Positions 1 to 5,258 of a DNA stretch of 7,877 nt are shown in pieces. The translations under genes and the position numbers were made by a program. Each line of letters opens with the position of its first letter. The first letter of the stretch is position 1. Below the pieces are notes generated by a model. The model was not told the origin of the DNA and made no database searches. It was given only the letters and a program-made list of their open reading frames with translations. This DNA comes from an uncultured Propioniciclava sp. (lineage in GTDB: Bacteria; Actinomycetota; Actinomycetes; Propionibacteriales; Propionibacteriaceae), in contig CALMPQ010000144.1 of the NCBI GenBank assembly GCA_937872005.1, positions 1 to 7,877 on the forward strand. The letters run 5' to 3'.

Positions 1-34
1 TTTGCGGACCACTCCTTCCCATAGCTCTGGATGC

Positions 35-46
35 TATAGTCCGGGC
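35..46 (+). promoter_or_regulatory. Probable -10 element of a leaderless promoter for the XRE/nucleotidyltransferase operon
   Basis: A TATAGT hexamer at 35-40 lies 6 bases before the ATG at 47, so transcription would begin at or next to the start codon. No Shine-Dalgarno sequence precedes that ATG, which fits leaderless translation, common in actinobacteria. No convincing -35 hexamer is visible at the right distance. This is an inference from spacing and sequence only. Confidence 0.45.
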
Positions 47-565
47 ATGGGTGGTCGGGAGGTCCTGCGCGAGGTGATGACTGAGAGCAAGGTGTCTCAG
101 TCGGAGTTGTCGCGGATGAGTGGGGTGCGGCAGCCGAGTATCAGTCAGTTCTTGTCGGGCCGGATCGAGATGAGCGACGAGATGCTGGATCGGCTGCTGT
201 CGTGCTTGGGGTATCGGCTTGAGGTGGTGCGTCGCCCGGTCCGGGTGGAGTTGGACCGGTCGCACCTGCGGAGTTGGCGCCTGCACCGCCAGTTGGCCAC
301 TCATCTGGACACCGGCGTGTTGGACGACTGGGTGCCGACGATCCGGCGGAACGTGGAGCGGTTGCGGCACCGCGTTCAGGGTGAACCTCATGTGTCGAAC
401 CTGGGCCGGTGGGAGGTGTTGGTGGAGCAGCGCGACGTTCCCGGGCTGCGCCGTGTGATGACCGGCCTAGACACCGACTCGGTGCAGATGCGGGAGGTGT
501 CGCCGTTGGGTGGATTGTTGCCGCAGTCGGAGCGGGCGAAGGTGCTGGCGGTGGTCGGCCGATGA
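47..565 (+). CDS. XRE-family helix-turn-helix protein, probable antitoxin/regulator of the following nucleotidyltransferase
   Basis: A 172-residue protein. Residues about 17-55 form a Cro/C1-type helix-turn-helix: SQSELSRMSGV, then RQPSISQFLSGR as recognition helix, then an amphipathic helix ending in LGYRLEV. The remaining ~110 residues form a separate domain with conserved-looking stretches such as LRSWRLHRQLA (about 74-84) and MREVSPLGGLLP near the C-terminus. I recognise this as a recurring actinobacterial XRE protein with a C-terminal extension, but know no assigned biochemical role. The ATG at 47 is chosen because the HTH starts soon after it and a TATAGT box lies just upstream; the frame opens earlier, to position 2, without a better start. 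Its stop overlaps the next gene's start (ATGA at 562-565), so the two are co-translated. In AbiE/MenAT-like pairs the HTH partner represses the operon and may neutralise the toxin; that role here is inferred from gene order. Confidence 0.85.
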   Translation: MGGREVLREVMTESKVSQSELSRMSGVRQPSISQFLSGRIEMSDEMLDRLLSCLGYRLEVVRRPVRVELDRSHLRSWRLHRQLATHLDTGVLDDWVPTIRRNVERLRHRVQGEPHVSNLGRWEVLVEQRDVPGLRRVMTGLDTDSVQMREVSPLGGLLPQSERAKVLAVVGR

Positions 566-1281
566 GACGCGACCAGTTGGAGCATGCGATCCGGACGGCG
601 TGCCAGATCATCGGGCATCCGGCGGTGATCATCGTGGGGTCCCAGGCGATCTTGGGCAGCTTTGGCGAGGACGAACTACCGGTCGAGGCGACCATGTCGG
701 TGGAGGTCGACGTGCTGCCCATCTCCGACAACAACACGGTGACCGCCGAGTTGGCGGACCTGATCGAGGGGGTCGCTGGGGAGTGGTCACCGTTTGAGGA
801 GCAGCACGGGTTCAGCATCGATGGCGTCGACCTCGACACGGCGGTCCTGCCGGCCGGGTGGCGGGACCGGTTGGTGCGGGTCCAGAACACGAATACGGCG
901 GCGCCGTCGGGGCGGCCGCAGTTCATCGGCTGGTGCCTGGAGCCGGAAGACCTGTGCGTGGCGAAGTTGTGCGCCCACCGGGAGAAAGACCTCAACTTCG
1001 TGCGTGCCCTCCACGCGGCAGGATTGGTGAGCGCCACCGTGATCGCTGACCGTCTGGGTCAGGTGGACGCGCGGCACCAGCAGGCGGCAGCGGTCGCCCT
1101 CCGCTGGCTGGCGTCCCTGCCCGCTGCTGTCGGTACCACCAGCCCCGACAAGCCGGCTCCCGGCATGGATGCCGCGGGTCCATCGTGGGAGCGGGTCACG
1201 GGTCGGATCGACGGCTCAGCGCAGGAACGCCGGACACCGCCACGGTCGCAGCCCCCGCCCGGGCGCTACCCGGGTCGCTGA
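562..1281 (+). CDS. Nucleotidyltransferase-fold protein (DUF6036/AbiEii-like), candidate toxin
   Basis: A 239-residue protein whose N-terminal half fits the minimal nucleotidyltransferase fold. It has a G26-S27 nucleotide-binding turn in VIIVGSQAILGSF, an acidic E48-x-D50 pair in SVEVDVLP, and a possible third acidic residue at D90 or D92. A helix at about 129-150 (EDLCVAKLCAHREKDLNFVRAL, K135, K142-D143) matches the DL-x-x-KL-x-A-x-R-x-KD signature I associate with DUF6036 proteins. The family includes toxins that add nucleotides to tRNA acceptor ends, such as the Mycobacterium tuberculosis MenT enzymes; the substrate here is unknown. The canonical first aspartate of the DxD motif is glutamate. 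The last ~45 residues are rich in Pro, Arg and Gly, look unstructured, and may be a poorly conserved tail. The ATG at 562 overlaps the upstream stop codon; the frame is open further upstream but overlaps the HTH gene. Toxin function is inference. Confidence 0.8.
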   Translation: MRRDQLEHAIRTACQIIGHPAVIIVGSQAILGSFGEDELPVEATMSVEVDVLPISDNNTVTAELADLIEGVAGEWSPFEEQHGFSIDGVDLDTAVLPAGWRDRLVRVQNTNTAAPSGRPQFIGWCLEPEDLCVAKLCAHREKDLNFVRALHAAGLVSATVIADRLGQVDARHQQAAAVALRWLASLPAAVGTTSPDKPAPGMDAAGPSWERVTGRIDGSAQERRTPPRSQPPPGRYPGR

Positions 1282-1282
1282 G

Positions 1283-1299
1283 CACCATCACATTTGGTG
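1283..1299. repeat. Short inverted repeat between convergent genes
   Basis: The arms CACCA (1283-1287) and TGGTG (1295-1299) enclose a 7-base loop. The repeat sits in the 48-base gap between the nucleotidyltransferase stop and the integrase stop, where a bidirectional terminator would be expected. The stem is only 5 bp and has no T-tract, so terminator function is uncertain. Confidence 0.25.
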
Positions 1300-1329
1300 G
1301 GCCTGCCCATCCGGTGCCGTCGAGCGCTG

Positions 1330-2250
1330 TCAGGTGCCGGAGGCCATGTAGGCGGCGAGGATGTAGTTCGGGTGACGGTCGAGGTTCTTGCGGGCTCGGT
1401 CGTAGCGCATCGTGGTTCGCGGGTCGGCGTGCCGGGCCGCGATCTGCACGTCGCGGAGGTCGACGCCGGCATCCAGCATGGTCGTCACGAACGTGTGACG
1501 CAGCATGTGGGGGTGCATCCTGGGTAGCCGCACGCCGGCCTGGTCGGCGAGGTGCTTCAACCGACGGGTCGCGGCATGCCGGTCCATGCGGGTCCCCCGG
1601 ATCGTGCGCAGGATGGGCCCGTCGGCGCGACCGCCGACAGCGCGTTCGATCGCCCGCTGGACGGCGGGTGGCAGGGGGGTGAGGACGACCTTGCCGCCCT
1701 TCCCGCGGACCTTCAGGACGCGATGCCCGTGTTCCTCACCGAGGTCGGTGATGTTGGCGCCGCAGGCTTCGAAGATCCGCAACCCGAGCAGGCCGAGCAT
1801 GGTCACCAGGGCGAAGTCGTTGGTGTTGCCTGAGGTGCGCGCCGCGCTGAGCAGGGCTTCGAATTGCAGATGTGACAAGCCGAGCGTGGGTGACTCGGGT
1901 GGTACGTTCGGGCGGCGCACGTAGTCCGCTGGCGACTGGGCCAGGACTTGGTCGATGACACAGGTGCGGTAGAAGCCAACCACCACCGACACGCGTCGGC
2001 TGACCGTGGACGGCTGGAAGTGGCGGACTTCCTGCATCCAGCGGACGTACAACTCGATCTGCGCGCGGCTCGCCTTCAACGGGTTGATATCCCGTTCCCG
2101 GCACCACACCAGAAACGCGCGCAGGTCGGACTCGGTGTGCACGCGGGTCTGGGCCCGGTAGCGGGCCAGATAGGCAGCGACCGCCTTCACCAAGGGATCG
2201 GTGGCAGCGTCGATGAGGACGGGGAACAGGACAGGCTCAGCACTGGACAT
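1330..2250 (-). CDS. Tyrosine recombinase/integrase (XerC/XerD-like)
   Basis: A 306-residue phage-integrase-family recombinase. Residues about 18-110 form the SAM-like core-binding domain (ARYRAQTRVHTESDLRAFLVWC, then an LYVRWMQ helix), and residues about 125-306 the catalytic domain. The catalytic set looks complete: R158 in LLGLRIFEACG, the beta-hairpin lysine in RGKGGK (182-187), H248 and R251 in HPHMLRHTF, H274 in AARHADPRTT, and nucleophile Y283 in TTMRYDRA. It should therefore be active in strand exchange through a 3'-phosphotyrosine intermediate. The ATG at 2250 gives the usual family length. The frame also allows a GTG at 2289, adding 13 residues with no sign of conservation. It is transcribed opposite to all its neighbours and diverges from the nuclease gene. 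The closely similar proteins I recall occur widely on actinobacterial mobile elements. Its attachment site is not identified here. Confidence 0.93.
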   Translation of the reverse strand: MSSAEPVLFPVLIDAATDPLVKAVAAYLARYRAQTRVHTESDLRAFLVWCRERDINPLKASRAQIELYVRWMQEVRHFQPSTVSRRVSVVVGFYRTCVIDQVLAQSPADYVRRPNVPPESPTLGLSHLQFEALLSAARTSGNTNDFALVTMLGLLGLRIFEACGANITDLGEEHGHRVLKVRGKGGKVVLTPLPPAVQRAIERAVGGRADGPILRTIRGTRMDRHAATRRLKHLADQAGVRLPRMHPHMLRHTFVTTMLDAGVDLRDVQIAARHADPRTTMRYDRARKNLDRHPNYILAAYMASGT

Positions 2251-2352
2251 ACCCGATGATGTTCCCGACCCGACGGCCACGCCATACACAAGTGACCACC
2301 TGCGTGCGGCAGAAGCGGTCGTTCGGAGCGGGCAAGTGGCCGTCGCTGTGAC

Positions 2353-2384
2353 TTGGATGCCTCCGGAGGAGCTGCCGATAGAGT
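2353..2384 (+). promoter_or_regulatory. Possible promoter of the nuclease gene with a palindrome in the spacer
   Basis: TTGGAT (2353-2358) and GATAGA (2377-2382) could act as -35 and -10 boxes with an 18-base spacer. The spacer contains a perfect 10-bp palindrome, CCTCCGGAGG (2360-2369), placed where a repressor could bind. The call rests on matches to general consensus sequences only and is weak. Confidence 0.25.
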
Positions 2385-2390
2385 GCGGTC

Positions 2391-2400
2391 GAGAGGGAGG
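2391..2400 (+). promoter_or_regulatory. Ribosome binding site deciding the nuclease start
   Basis: The purine run GAGAGGGAGG ends 4 bases before the ATG at 2405 and is a strong Shine-Dalgarno match. It favours this start over in-frame upstream codons as far as 2201, which would overlap the divergent integrase gene and carry a non-conserved-looking N-terminus. Confidence 0.7.
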
Positions 2401-2404
2401 CCCG

Positions 2405-3532
2405 ATGCCGCGTCGTGTGTTGGTAACGCGCTCTGAGCAGTCGTTCGACCTGATTGAAGCGCCCGCGCCGAGCGAGCACCACCTCCAGGAGGTAGTGAAG
2501 ACGAGCCCCCAATTGATTCCGGCTGACGACCTCGGGCTCGACGGGGATCTCTTGGTGGTGGGCAGGGAGACGAGTCTCGCCTCGGGCTATATCGATCTGC
2601 TTTGTTTGGCGAGGTCAGGTGACCTGGTGCTTGTCGAATTCAAGACCGGCCCGCAGAACCCTGATTTCCGCCATGCCTTGGCGCAGGCGATCGACTATGG
2701 CTCGGATCTATGGCGTCTCAGCGTCGAGGACTTCGACCGCGGCGTGGTTCAACGGTATCTCGCCGGCGGGAGAGTGGACGCGGCCTTCCGCGGTGCACGA
2801 ACGTTGTCCGAGGCGATCGAGCGGACCTCATGGGACCTGACCAGTGATGATCGAACGGCGCTCTTCGAACGGCTCACCGAGGTGCTCCAAACAGGCGATT
2901 TCGCCTTTGTTATCGCCGCGCAGCGATTCACCGACTCGATGAAGAACAGCCTCGACTACCTTAACGCCACCATGCGACGCGGGCGCTTCTACCTCGTGGA
3001 GGTGATCCAGCTGACCGGCGCAGAGCTCATCGCACACGCCACCCAGGTCGTTGCAGCACCAGCACGCTGGAACGCTGCCCGATCAACAACAGAAGGCGCA
3101 AGGAAGGATGTCGAGGAGGCCGAGTACCTCTCCAGCATCGGAGATCCCGCATACCGCGACGCGGTTCGCAGCATCATCGCACGGTGCGAGACCCTCGGCA
3201 TTGAGGTGAAGTGGCGCTCACGCGGAGCGGCGCTGCGCATCGACACACCTGATCGCCGCCAACCACTCGCGATCGGGTGGATGCTTTCCGAAGGGAGCCA
3301 TTGGCAAGCGGCGCGGTACGTCACCCTCGGCGTAGACCCGACGTCGCTGGCGCAGACCCCGTCCGTCGCCAACGCCGTCCTCGCGTACGCCGAGCGTGTG
3401 AAGTCGATCCCAGGAGGGGTAGCGCCAAAGAGCGCACTCAACGCAGCAACGTTCCCTCCGGCAGTCCTGCCGGGAGTGCTTGGCGAAGTGGACGGCGCAC
3501 TCACAGCGCTCGTCGAACAGCTCGGCGCCTAG
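2405..3532 (+). CDS. PD-(D/E)XK nuclease-domain protein (NucS/DUF91-like core) with unrecognised C-terminus
   Basis: A 375-residue protein. The N-terminal ~105 residues carry a PD-(D/E)XK core: helix SEHHLQEVVKTSPQLIP (about 23-39, E24 or E29 as the helix acid), then GYIDLLCL with D64, LVLVEFKTG with E78-x-K80, and a following helix ALAQAIDYG with Q94 and Y98. The order GxIDLL...VExK...Q-x-x-x-Y is that of NucS/DUF91-type endonucleases. I infer a Mg2+-dependent DNA (or RNA) nuclease. Residues about 106-375 are mostly helical-looking, contain RGRFYLVEVIQLTGAE, and belong to no family I can name; they could recognise substrate or partner. The gene has its own RBS and stands alone between the divergent integrase and a hairpin. 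Its codon use is less GC-extreme than that of the metal genes downstream, suggesting a separate origin. A defence role is plausible from context (integrase, toxin-antitoxin-like pair) but unproven; a repair role is the main alternative. Confidence 0.8.
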   Translation: MPRRVLVTRSEQSFDLIEAPAPSEHHLQEVVKTSPQLIPADDLGLDGDLLVVGRETSLASGYIDLLCLARSGDLVLVEFKTGPQNPDFRHALAQAIDYGSDLWRLSVEDFDRGVVQRYLAGGRVDAAFRGARTLSEAIERTSWDLTSDDRTALFERLTEVLQTGDFAFVIAAQRFTDSMKNSLDYLNATMRRGRFYLVEVIQLTGAELIAHATQVVAAPARWNAARSTTEGARKDVEEAEYLSSIGDPAYRDAVRSIIARCETLGIEVKWRSRGAALRIDTPDRRQPLAIGWMLSEGSHWQAARYVTLGVDPTSLAQTPSVANAVLAYAERVKSIPGGVAPKSALNAATFPPAVLPGVLGEVDGALTALVEQLGA

Positions 3533-3557
3533 CGGCAGCACCCAAGCTCCGGAGTGC

Positions 3558-3580
3558 GTCTGGCGCCCGTGGCGCCGGGC
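3558..3580 (+). terminator. GC-rich hairpin after the nuclease gene, possible terminator
   Basis: A 10-bp stem (3558-3567 with 3571-3580, two G-T pairs, core GGCGCC/GGCGCC) closes a 3-base loop, CGT, 25 bases after the nuclease stop. No T-run follows, so it would be the tail-less type proposed for actinobacteria. Position and strength support termination; the missing T-tract weakens it. Confidence 0.4.
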
Positions 3581-3723
3581 CGCGGTGGTGCGGGTGCGGC
3601 CAATCTCAGAAGCGGCCATGACTGGCTCCAAGCTCTCCAGGGCGGAATCTTGTACGGGAAGACTAAGCATGGATCTCGGCGATCTTGGGGATTTCGAGCC
3701 CCATCCCTTCCGAACGTTACCAC

Positions 3724-3748
3724 ATCTACACCGTTTAGCGGTATAGAT
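3724..3748. promoter_or_regulatory. 25-bp imperfect palindrome, probable operator upstream of the winged-helix gene
   Basis: Ten-base arms at 3724-3733 and 3739-3748 (ATCTACACCG, and the complement of ATCTATACCG) match at 9 of 10 positions around a 5-base centre, TTTAG. The right arm contains a TATAGA box that could be a -10 element. The site is 52 bases before the GTG at 3801. The size and dyad suggest a homodimeric regulator, perhaps the winged-helix protein itself. Confidence 0.5.
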
Positions 3749-3800
3749 TGCTGATCGTGTCTCGTCTCCCCTTGCCGCGGACCACTGAAACAATGGGCGC

Positions 3801-4148
3801 GTGCCTGCCTACTCCGACGCCCCGCTCCCTGTCGGGTTGGACGCGTTGGTCGGCATGGGCATGAACCGCGTCAAGCTCGCCATCGCCGTCGCGCTGGCTG
3901 AGCACGGCGGCACCCTGAGTACCCCCGGCCTGGTCGCTGCGCTGGAGGGAACCGTCGCCGGCACCACGATCGTTCGCAATCTCCATGAACTCGAAGACCA
4001 CGGCTACGTCAGCGGCGACCCTCCCCTCAGGGACCGCCGGCGGCGCCTCACGCGCTGGACGCTCAACAACGCCAAGCTCCACGCGGACCTACGGGCGCTC
4101 ATCCAGGCCACCACACCTTCCGCCCAATCCCCGACTGCGGCAGGTTGA
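3801..4148 (+). CDS. Small winged-helix DNA-binding protein
   Basis: A 115-residue protein with one winged helix-turn-helix domain at about residues 22-90. Helix 1 is MNRVKLAIAVALAEHGG, helix 2 STPGLVAALEG, recognition helix GTTIVRNLHELEDHGYV, and the wing is basic (LRDRRRRLTRWTLN). The layout resembles MarR/ArsR-type single-domain regulators, without visible metal-binding cysteines or an effector domain. The C-terminal ~25 residues are Ala/Thr/Pro-rich. GTG at 3801 is the longest start; in-frame ATGs at 3855 and 3861 just before the domain are alternatives, and none has a good Shine-Dalgarno sequence. A regulator of the mobile element or of its own gene is likely, given the palindrome just upstream. 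No specific family or target is recognisable. Confidence 0.7.
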   Translation: MPAYSDAPLPVGLDALVGMGMNRVKLAIAVALAEHGGTLSTPGLVAALEGTVAGTTIVRNLHELEDHGYVSGDPPLRDRRRRLTRWTLNNAKLHADLRALIQATTPSAQSPTAAG

Positions 4149-4274
4149 CGGGCGGCCGGGTGCAGTTCCAATCACCGAACGGGAACCGGTGCGTGCGAGT
4201 TGGGCTACGGACGCCGCCTGCCCCCCGACGCAAACGGCCTAACTCCTTCTTCACAAGGCGTGACGTTCGCGTGA

Positions 4275-4312
4275 GGCCGTGCCCAGCGACAGGGCGGTTG
4301 TTGGGCACGGTC
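4275..4312. repeat. Long stem-loop in the non-coding stretch
   Basis: Bases 4275-4288 pair with 4299-4312 over 14 positions. Nine consecutive pairs, CCGTGCCCA (4277-4285) with TGGGCACGG (4302-4310), are perfect, and the rest include three G-T pairs; the loop is 10 bases. It lies 126 bases after the winged-helix stop with no T-tract, so it could be a terminator, a structured leader or RNA, or a protein-binding dyad. Confidence 0.55.
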
Positions 4313-4504
4313 ACCGGGCCAGCCGTCCGGCACAAGAACGGCCTGGCCTTGACCTTGGTGCCGTTAAGGCCTCGCGGTGCGCGCAACCCCGCTCCCACAA
4401 GGGATGACTGCTCGTCGCTCGCCCAGGAAGCGACCTGGGGAGTCATCGGAGACCGAGCCGGGGCTGCGGCCAGGAGTTCGTCGAGCTGGTCTTGTGTCCC
4501 TAGA

Positions 4505-4518
4505 GGCCCACGTGGGCC
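4505..4518. promoter_or_regulatory. Perfect 14-bp palindrome upstream of the excisionase-like gene
   Basis: GGCCCACGTGGGCC reads the same on both strands with no spacer. It ends 4 bases before the likely Shine-Dalgarno AAGGGA (4523-4528) and 17 bases before the ATG at 4536. This is an obvious place for an operator or a recombination-factor site. As RNA the dyad has no room for a loop, so DNA binding by a dimer is more likely. Confidence 0.45.
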
Positions 4519-4535
4519 CAGAAAGGGACAGCGCC

Positions 4536-4763
4536 ATGACCATGCGAACCTACGAGTCGTTGCCCACGGCCGCTGCGCGCATCGGGGTCAGCGTGAAGAC
4601 CATCCGCCGCCGGATCGCCGAGGGCGTCCTCCCCGTGTACCGCTGCGGCCGCATCCTCAGGCTGGACCCAGACGACGTCGATGCCATGTTCAGCCGGTAT
4701 CCCCAATGGTCGACAGCGCCGCAGGCCTCAGCGAGGGCCCGGACCGCTCAACGGGCCTCATAG
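4536..4763 (+). CDS. Excisionase-like helix-turn-helix (HTH_17/MerR-type) protein
   Basis: A 75-residue protein. Residues about 6-52 form an excisionase/HTH_17 domain: YESLPTAAARIGVSVKTIRR as helix-turn-helix, then RIAEGVLPVYRCGRILRLDPDDVDAMF with the wing residues and the closing helix typical of DNA-bending excisionases (Xis) and the TIGR01764-type family. The ~23-residue C-terminal tail is Ala/Arg/Ser-rich. AAGGGA 7 bases before the ATG at 4536 supports this start; an ATG two codons later is the alternative. Such proteins bend DNA at attachment sites and steer a tyrosine recombinase toward excision, or act as small regulators. Partnership with the integrase at 1330-2250 is inferred: the two genes are 2.3 kb apart on opposite strands, so it may instead serve a recombinase outside the window. 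Confidence 0.82.
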   Translation: MTMRTYESLPTAAARIGVSVKTIRRRIAEGVLPVYRCGRILRLDPDDVDAMFSRYPQWSTAPQASARARTAQRAS

Positions 4764-4764
4764 C

Positions 4765-4789
4765 CTGGCTCGACGGAACGGGCAGCCAG
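4765..4789. repeat. Short inverted repeat after the excisionase-like gene
   Basis: CTGGCT (4765-4770) and AGCCAG (4784-4789) are perfect 6-base arms around 13 bases, starting one base after the stop codon. It could mark the 3' end of the excisionase transcript before the metal operon, but the stem is short and not followed by a T-tract. Confidence 0.25.
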
Positions 4790-4829
4790 TCCCGCTTGAG
4801 CACCACGCGACACTAACGATGCATGACGC

Positions 4830-4850
4830 TACTATCGTCACATGACGATA
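4830..4850 (+). promoter_or_regulatory. Operator/promoter of the metal operon lying over the ArsR start codon
   Basis: TATCGTCA (4833-4840) and TGACGATA (4843-4850) are perfect 8-base inverted arms separated by CA. The ATG start at 4842 lies inside the palindrome. TACTAT (4830-4835) is a plausible -10 box placing the transcription start at about 4842, i.e. a leaderless mRNA. A further half-site, TGACG, occurs at 4824-4828. AT-rich dyads of this kind next to the promoter are typical ArsR/SmtB-family sites, so autorepression relieved by metal is the expected control. No clear -35 box is visible. Confidence 0.7.
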
Positions 4851-5258
4851 CCGACTGGCGCTGAGAGTGCGCCCGATGGTGGCGACCTGCAGGTCGCGGC
4901 TGCCTTGTTCCACAGCCTGTCCGACCCGTCCCGGCTGGCCATCTTGCAGCACTTGATCTTCGGAGAACATCGAGTCCGCGATTTGACCGAGCACCTGGGG
5001 TTGGCGCAATCGACGGTGAGTGCCCACCTGGCGTGCTTGCGGGAGTGCGGGTTGGTGGTGTCGCGTCCACAAGGGCGGGCGTCGGTCTTCTCGCTGGTGA
5101 GCGCACCGGAACTGCTGGCCGTCTTGGCGGCAGCGGAGCGACTGCTGGCTACCACCGGCCAGGGGGTGGCGTTGTGTCCGAACTACGGGCTGGGCACCAC
5201 GACGAACCCCACACCGGAAGAACTGAAGGTACATGCCACGGTCGGGGCGGACCGGTGA
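4842..5258 (+). CDS. cmtR: ArsR/SmtB-family metal sensor repressor, CmtR-like (Cd/Pb type)
   Basis: A 138-residue winged-helix repressor. Residues about 18-90 form the ArsR domain: LFHSLSDPSRLAILQHL, then VRDLTEHLGLAQSTVSAHLACLRECGLV containing the recognition helix, then the wing RPQGRASVFSL. Cysteines C65 and C69 (HLACLRECG) and C112 (VALCPNYG) sit where M. tuberculosis CmtR carries its Cd(II)/Pb(II) ligands C57, C61 and C102. I therefore infer a thiolate sensor for Cd, Pb and possibly Zn or Co. Metal binding would release the operator that overlaps its own start codon. The 15-residue N-terminal tail and ~25-residue C-terminal tail are variable. ATG at 4842 has no Shine-Dalgarno, consistent with leaderless expression. 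Its stop overlaps the GTG of the P-type ATPase gene, the same pairing as cmtR with ctpG in M. tuberculosis. The symbol reflects similarity, not proven orthology. Confidence 0.88.
   Translation: MTIPTGAESAPDGGDLQVAAALFHSLSDPSRLAILQHLIFGEHRVRDLTEHLGLAQSTVSAHLACLRECGLVVSRPQGRASVFSLVSAPELLAVLAAAERLLATTGQGVALCPNYGLGTTTNPTPEELKVHATVGADR

Larger units (their letters stand above)
4149..4535. other. 387-base non-coding stretch between two small DNA-binding genes
   Basis: No convincing gene is visible. The plus frame open across here (from 4145) runs through the excisionase gene in another frame, has an Arg/Pro-rich composition and no motif. The stretch holds the large hairpin at 4275-4312, a pair of nested smaller inverted repeats around 4337-4371 (GGCCTT/AAGGCC and AACGG/CCGTT), and the palindrome at 4505-4518. 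This density of structure just before an excisionase-like gene is compatible with recombinase arm sites, a leader or a small RNA, but none can be named. I found no tRNA or tRNA fragment. Confidence 0.5.

Noticed and set aside
141..1037. 298-codon minus-strand frame antisense to the XRE/nucleotidyltransferase genes
   Set aside because: It has no domain motifs and is rich in Arg/Pro/Ser/Thr. It lies opposite two genes with clear motifs and is a typical high-GC shadow.
2201..2404. N-terminal extension of the nuclease frame back to 2201
   Set aside because: It would overlap the divergent integrase gene, and the strong ribosome site at 2391-2400 points to the ATG at 2405.
3690..3717. tRNA-3'-end-like stretch (GGATTTCGAGCCCC) considered as a tRNA or attachment site
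   Set aside because: The TTCGA loop does not fit a proper 5-bp T stem with a 7-base loop, and no D or anticodon arms can be folded upstream.
3669..3746. 25-codon small frame with GGAAG upstream, ending inside the 25-bp palindrome
   Set aside because: It is a possible leader peptide (starts MDLGDLGDFEP), but there is no run of regulatory codons and no conservation evidence, and its stop lies within the probable operator. Chance is more likely.
4..3786. 10-base direct repeat GCGGACCACT at 4-13 and 3777-3786, considered as element ends
   Set aside because: Ten bases in a GC-rich 7.9-kb window can recur by chance. The flanks are not conserved and no att-like dyad surrounds either copy.
4145..4816. 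223-codon plus frame starting at the winged-helix stop
   Set aside because: It runs through the excisionase gene in another frame, is Arg/Pro/Ser-rich without motifs, and has no good ribosome site. The region is better described as non-coding.
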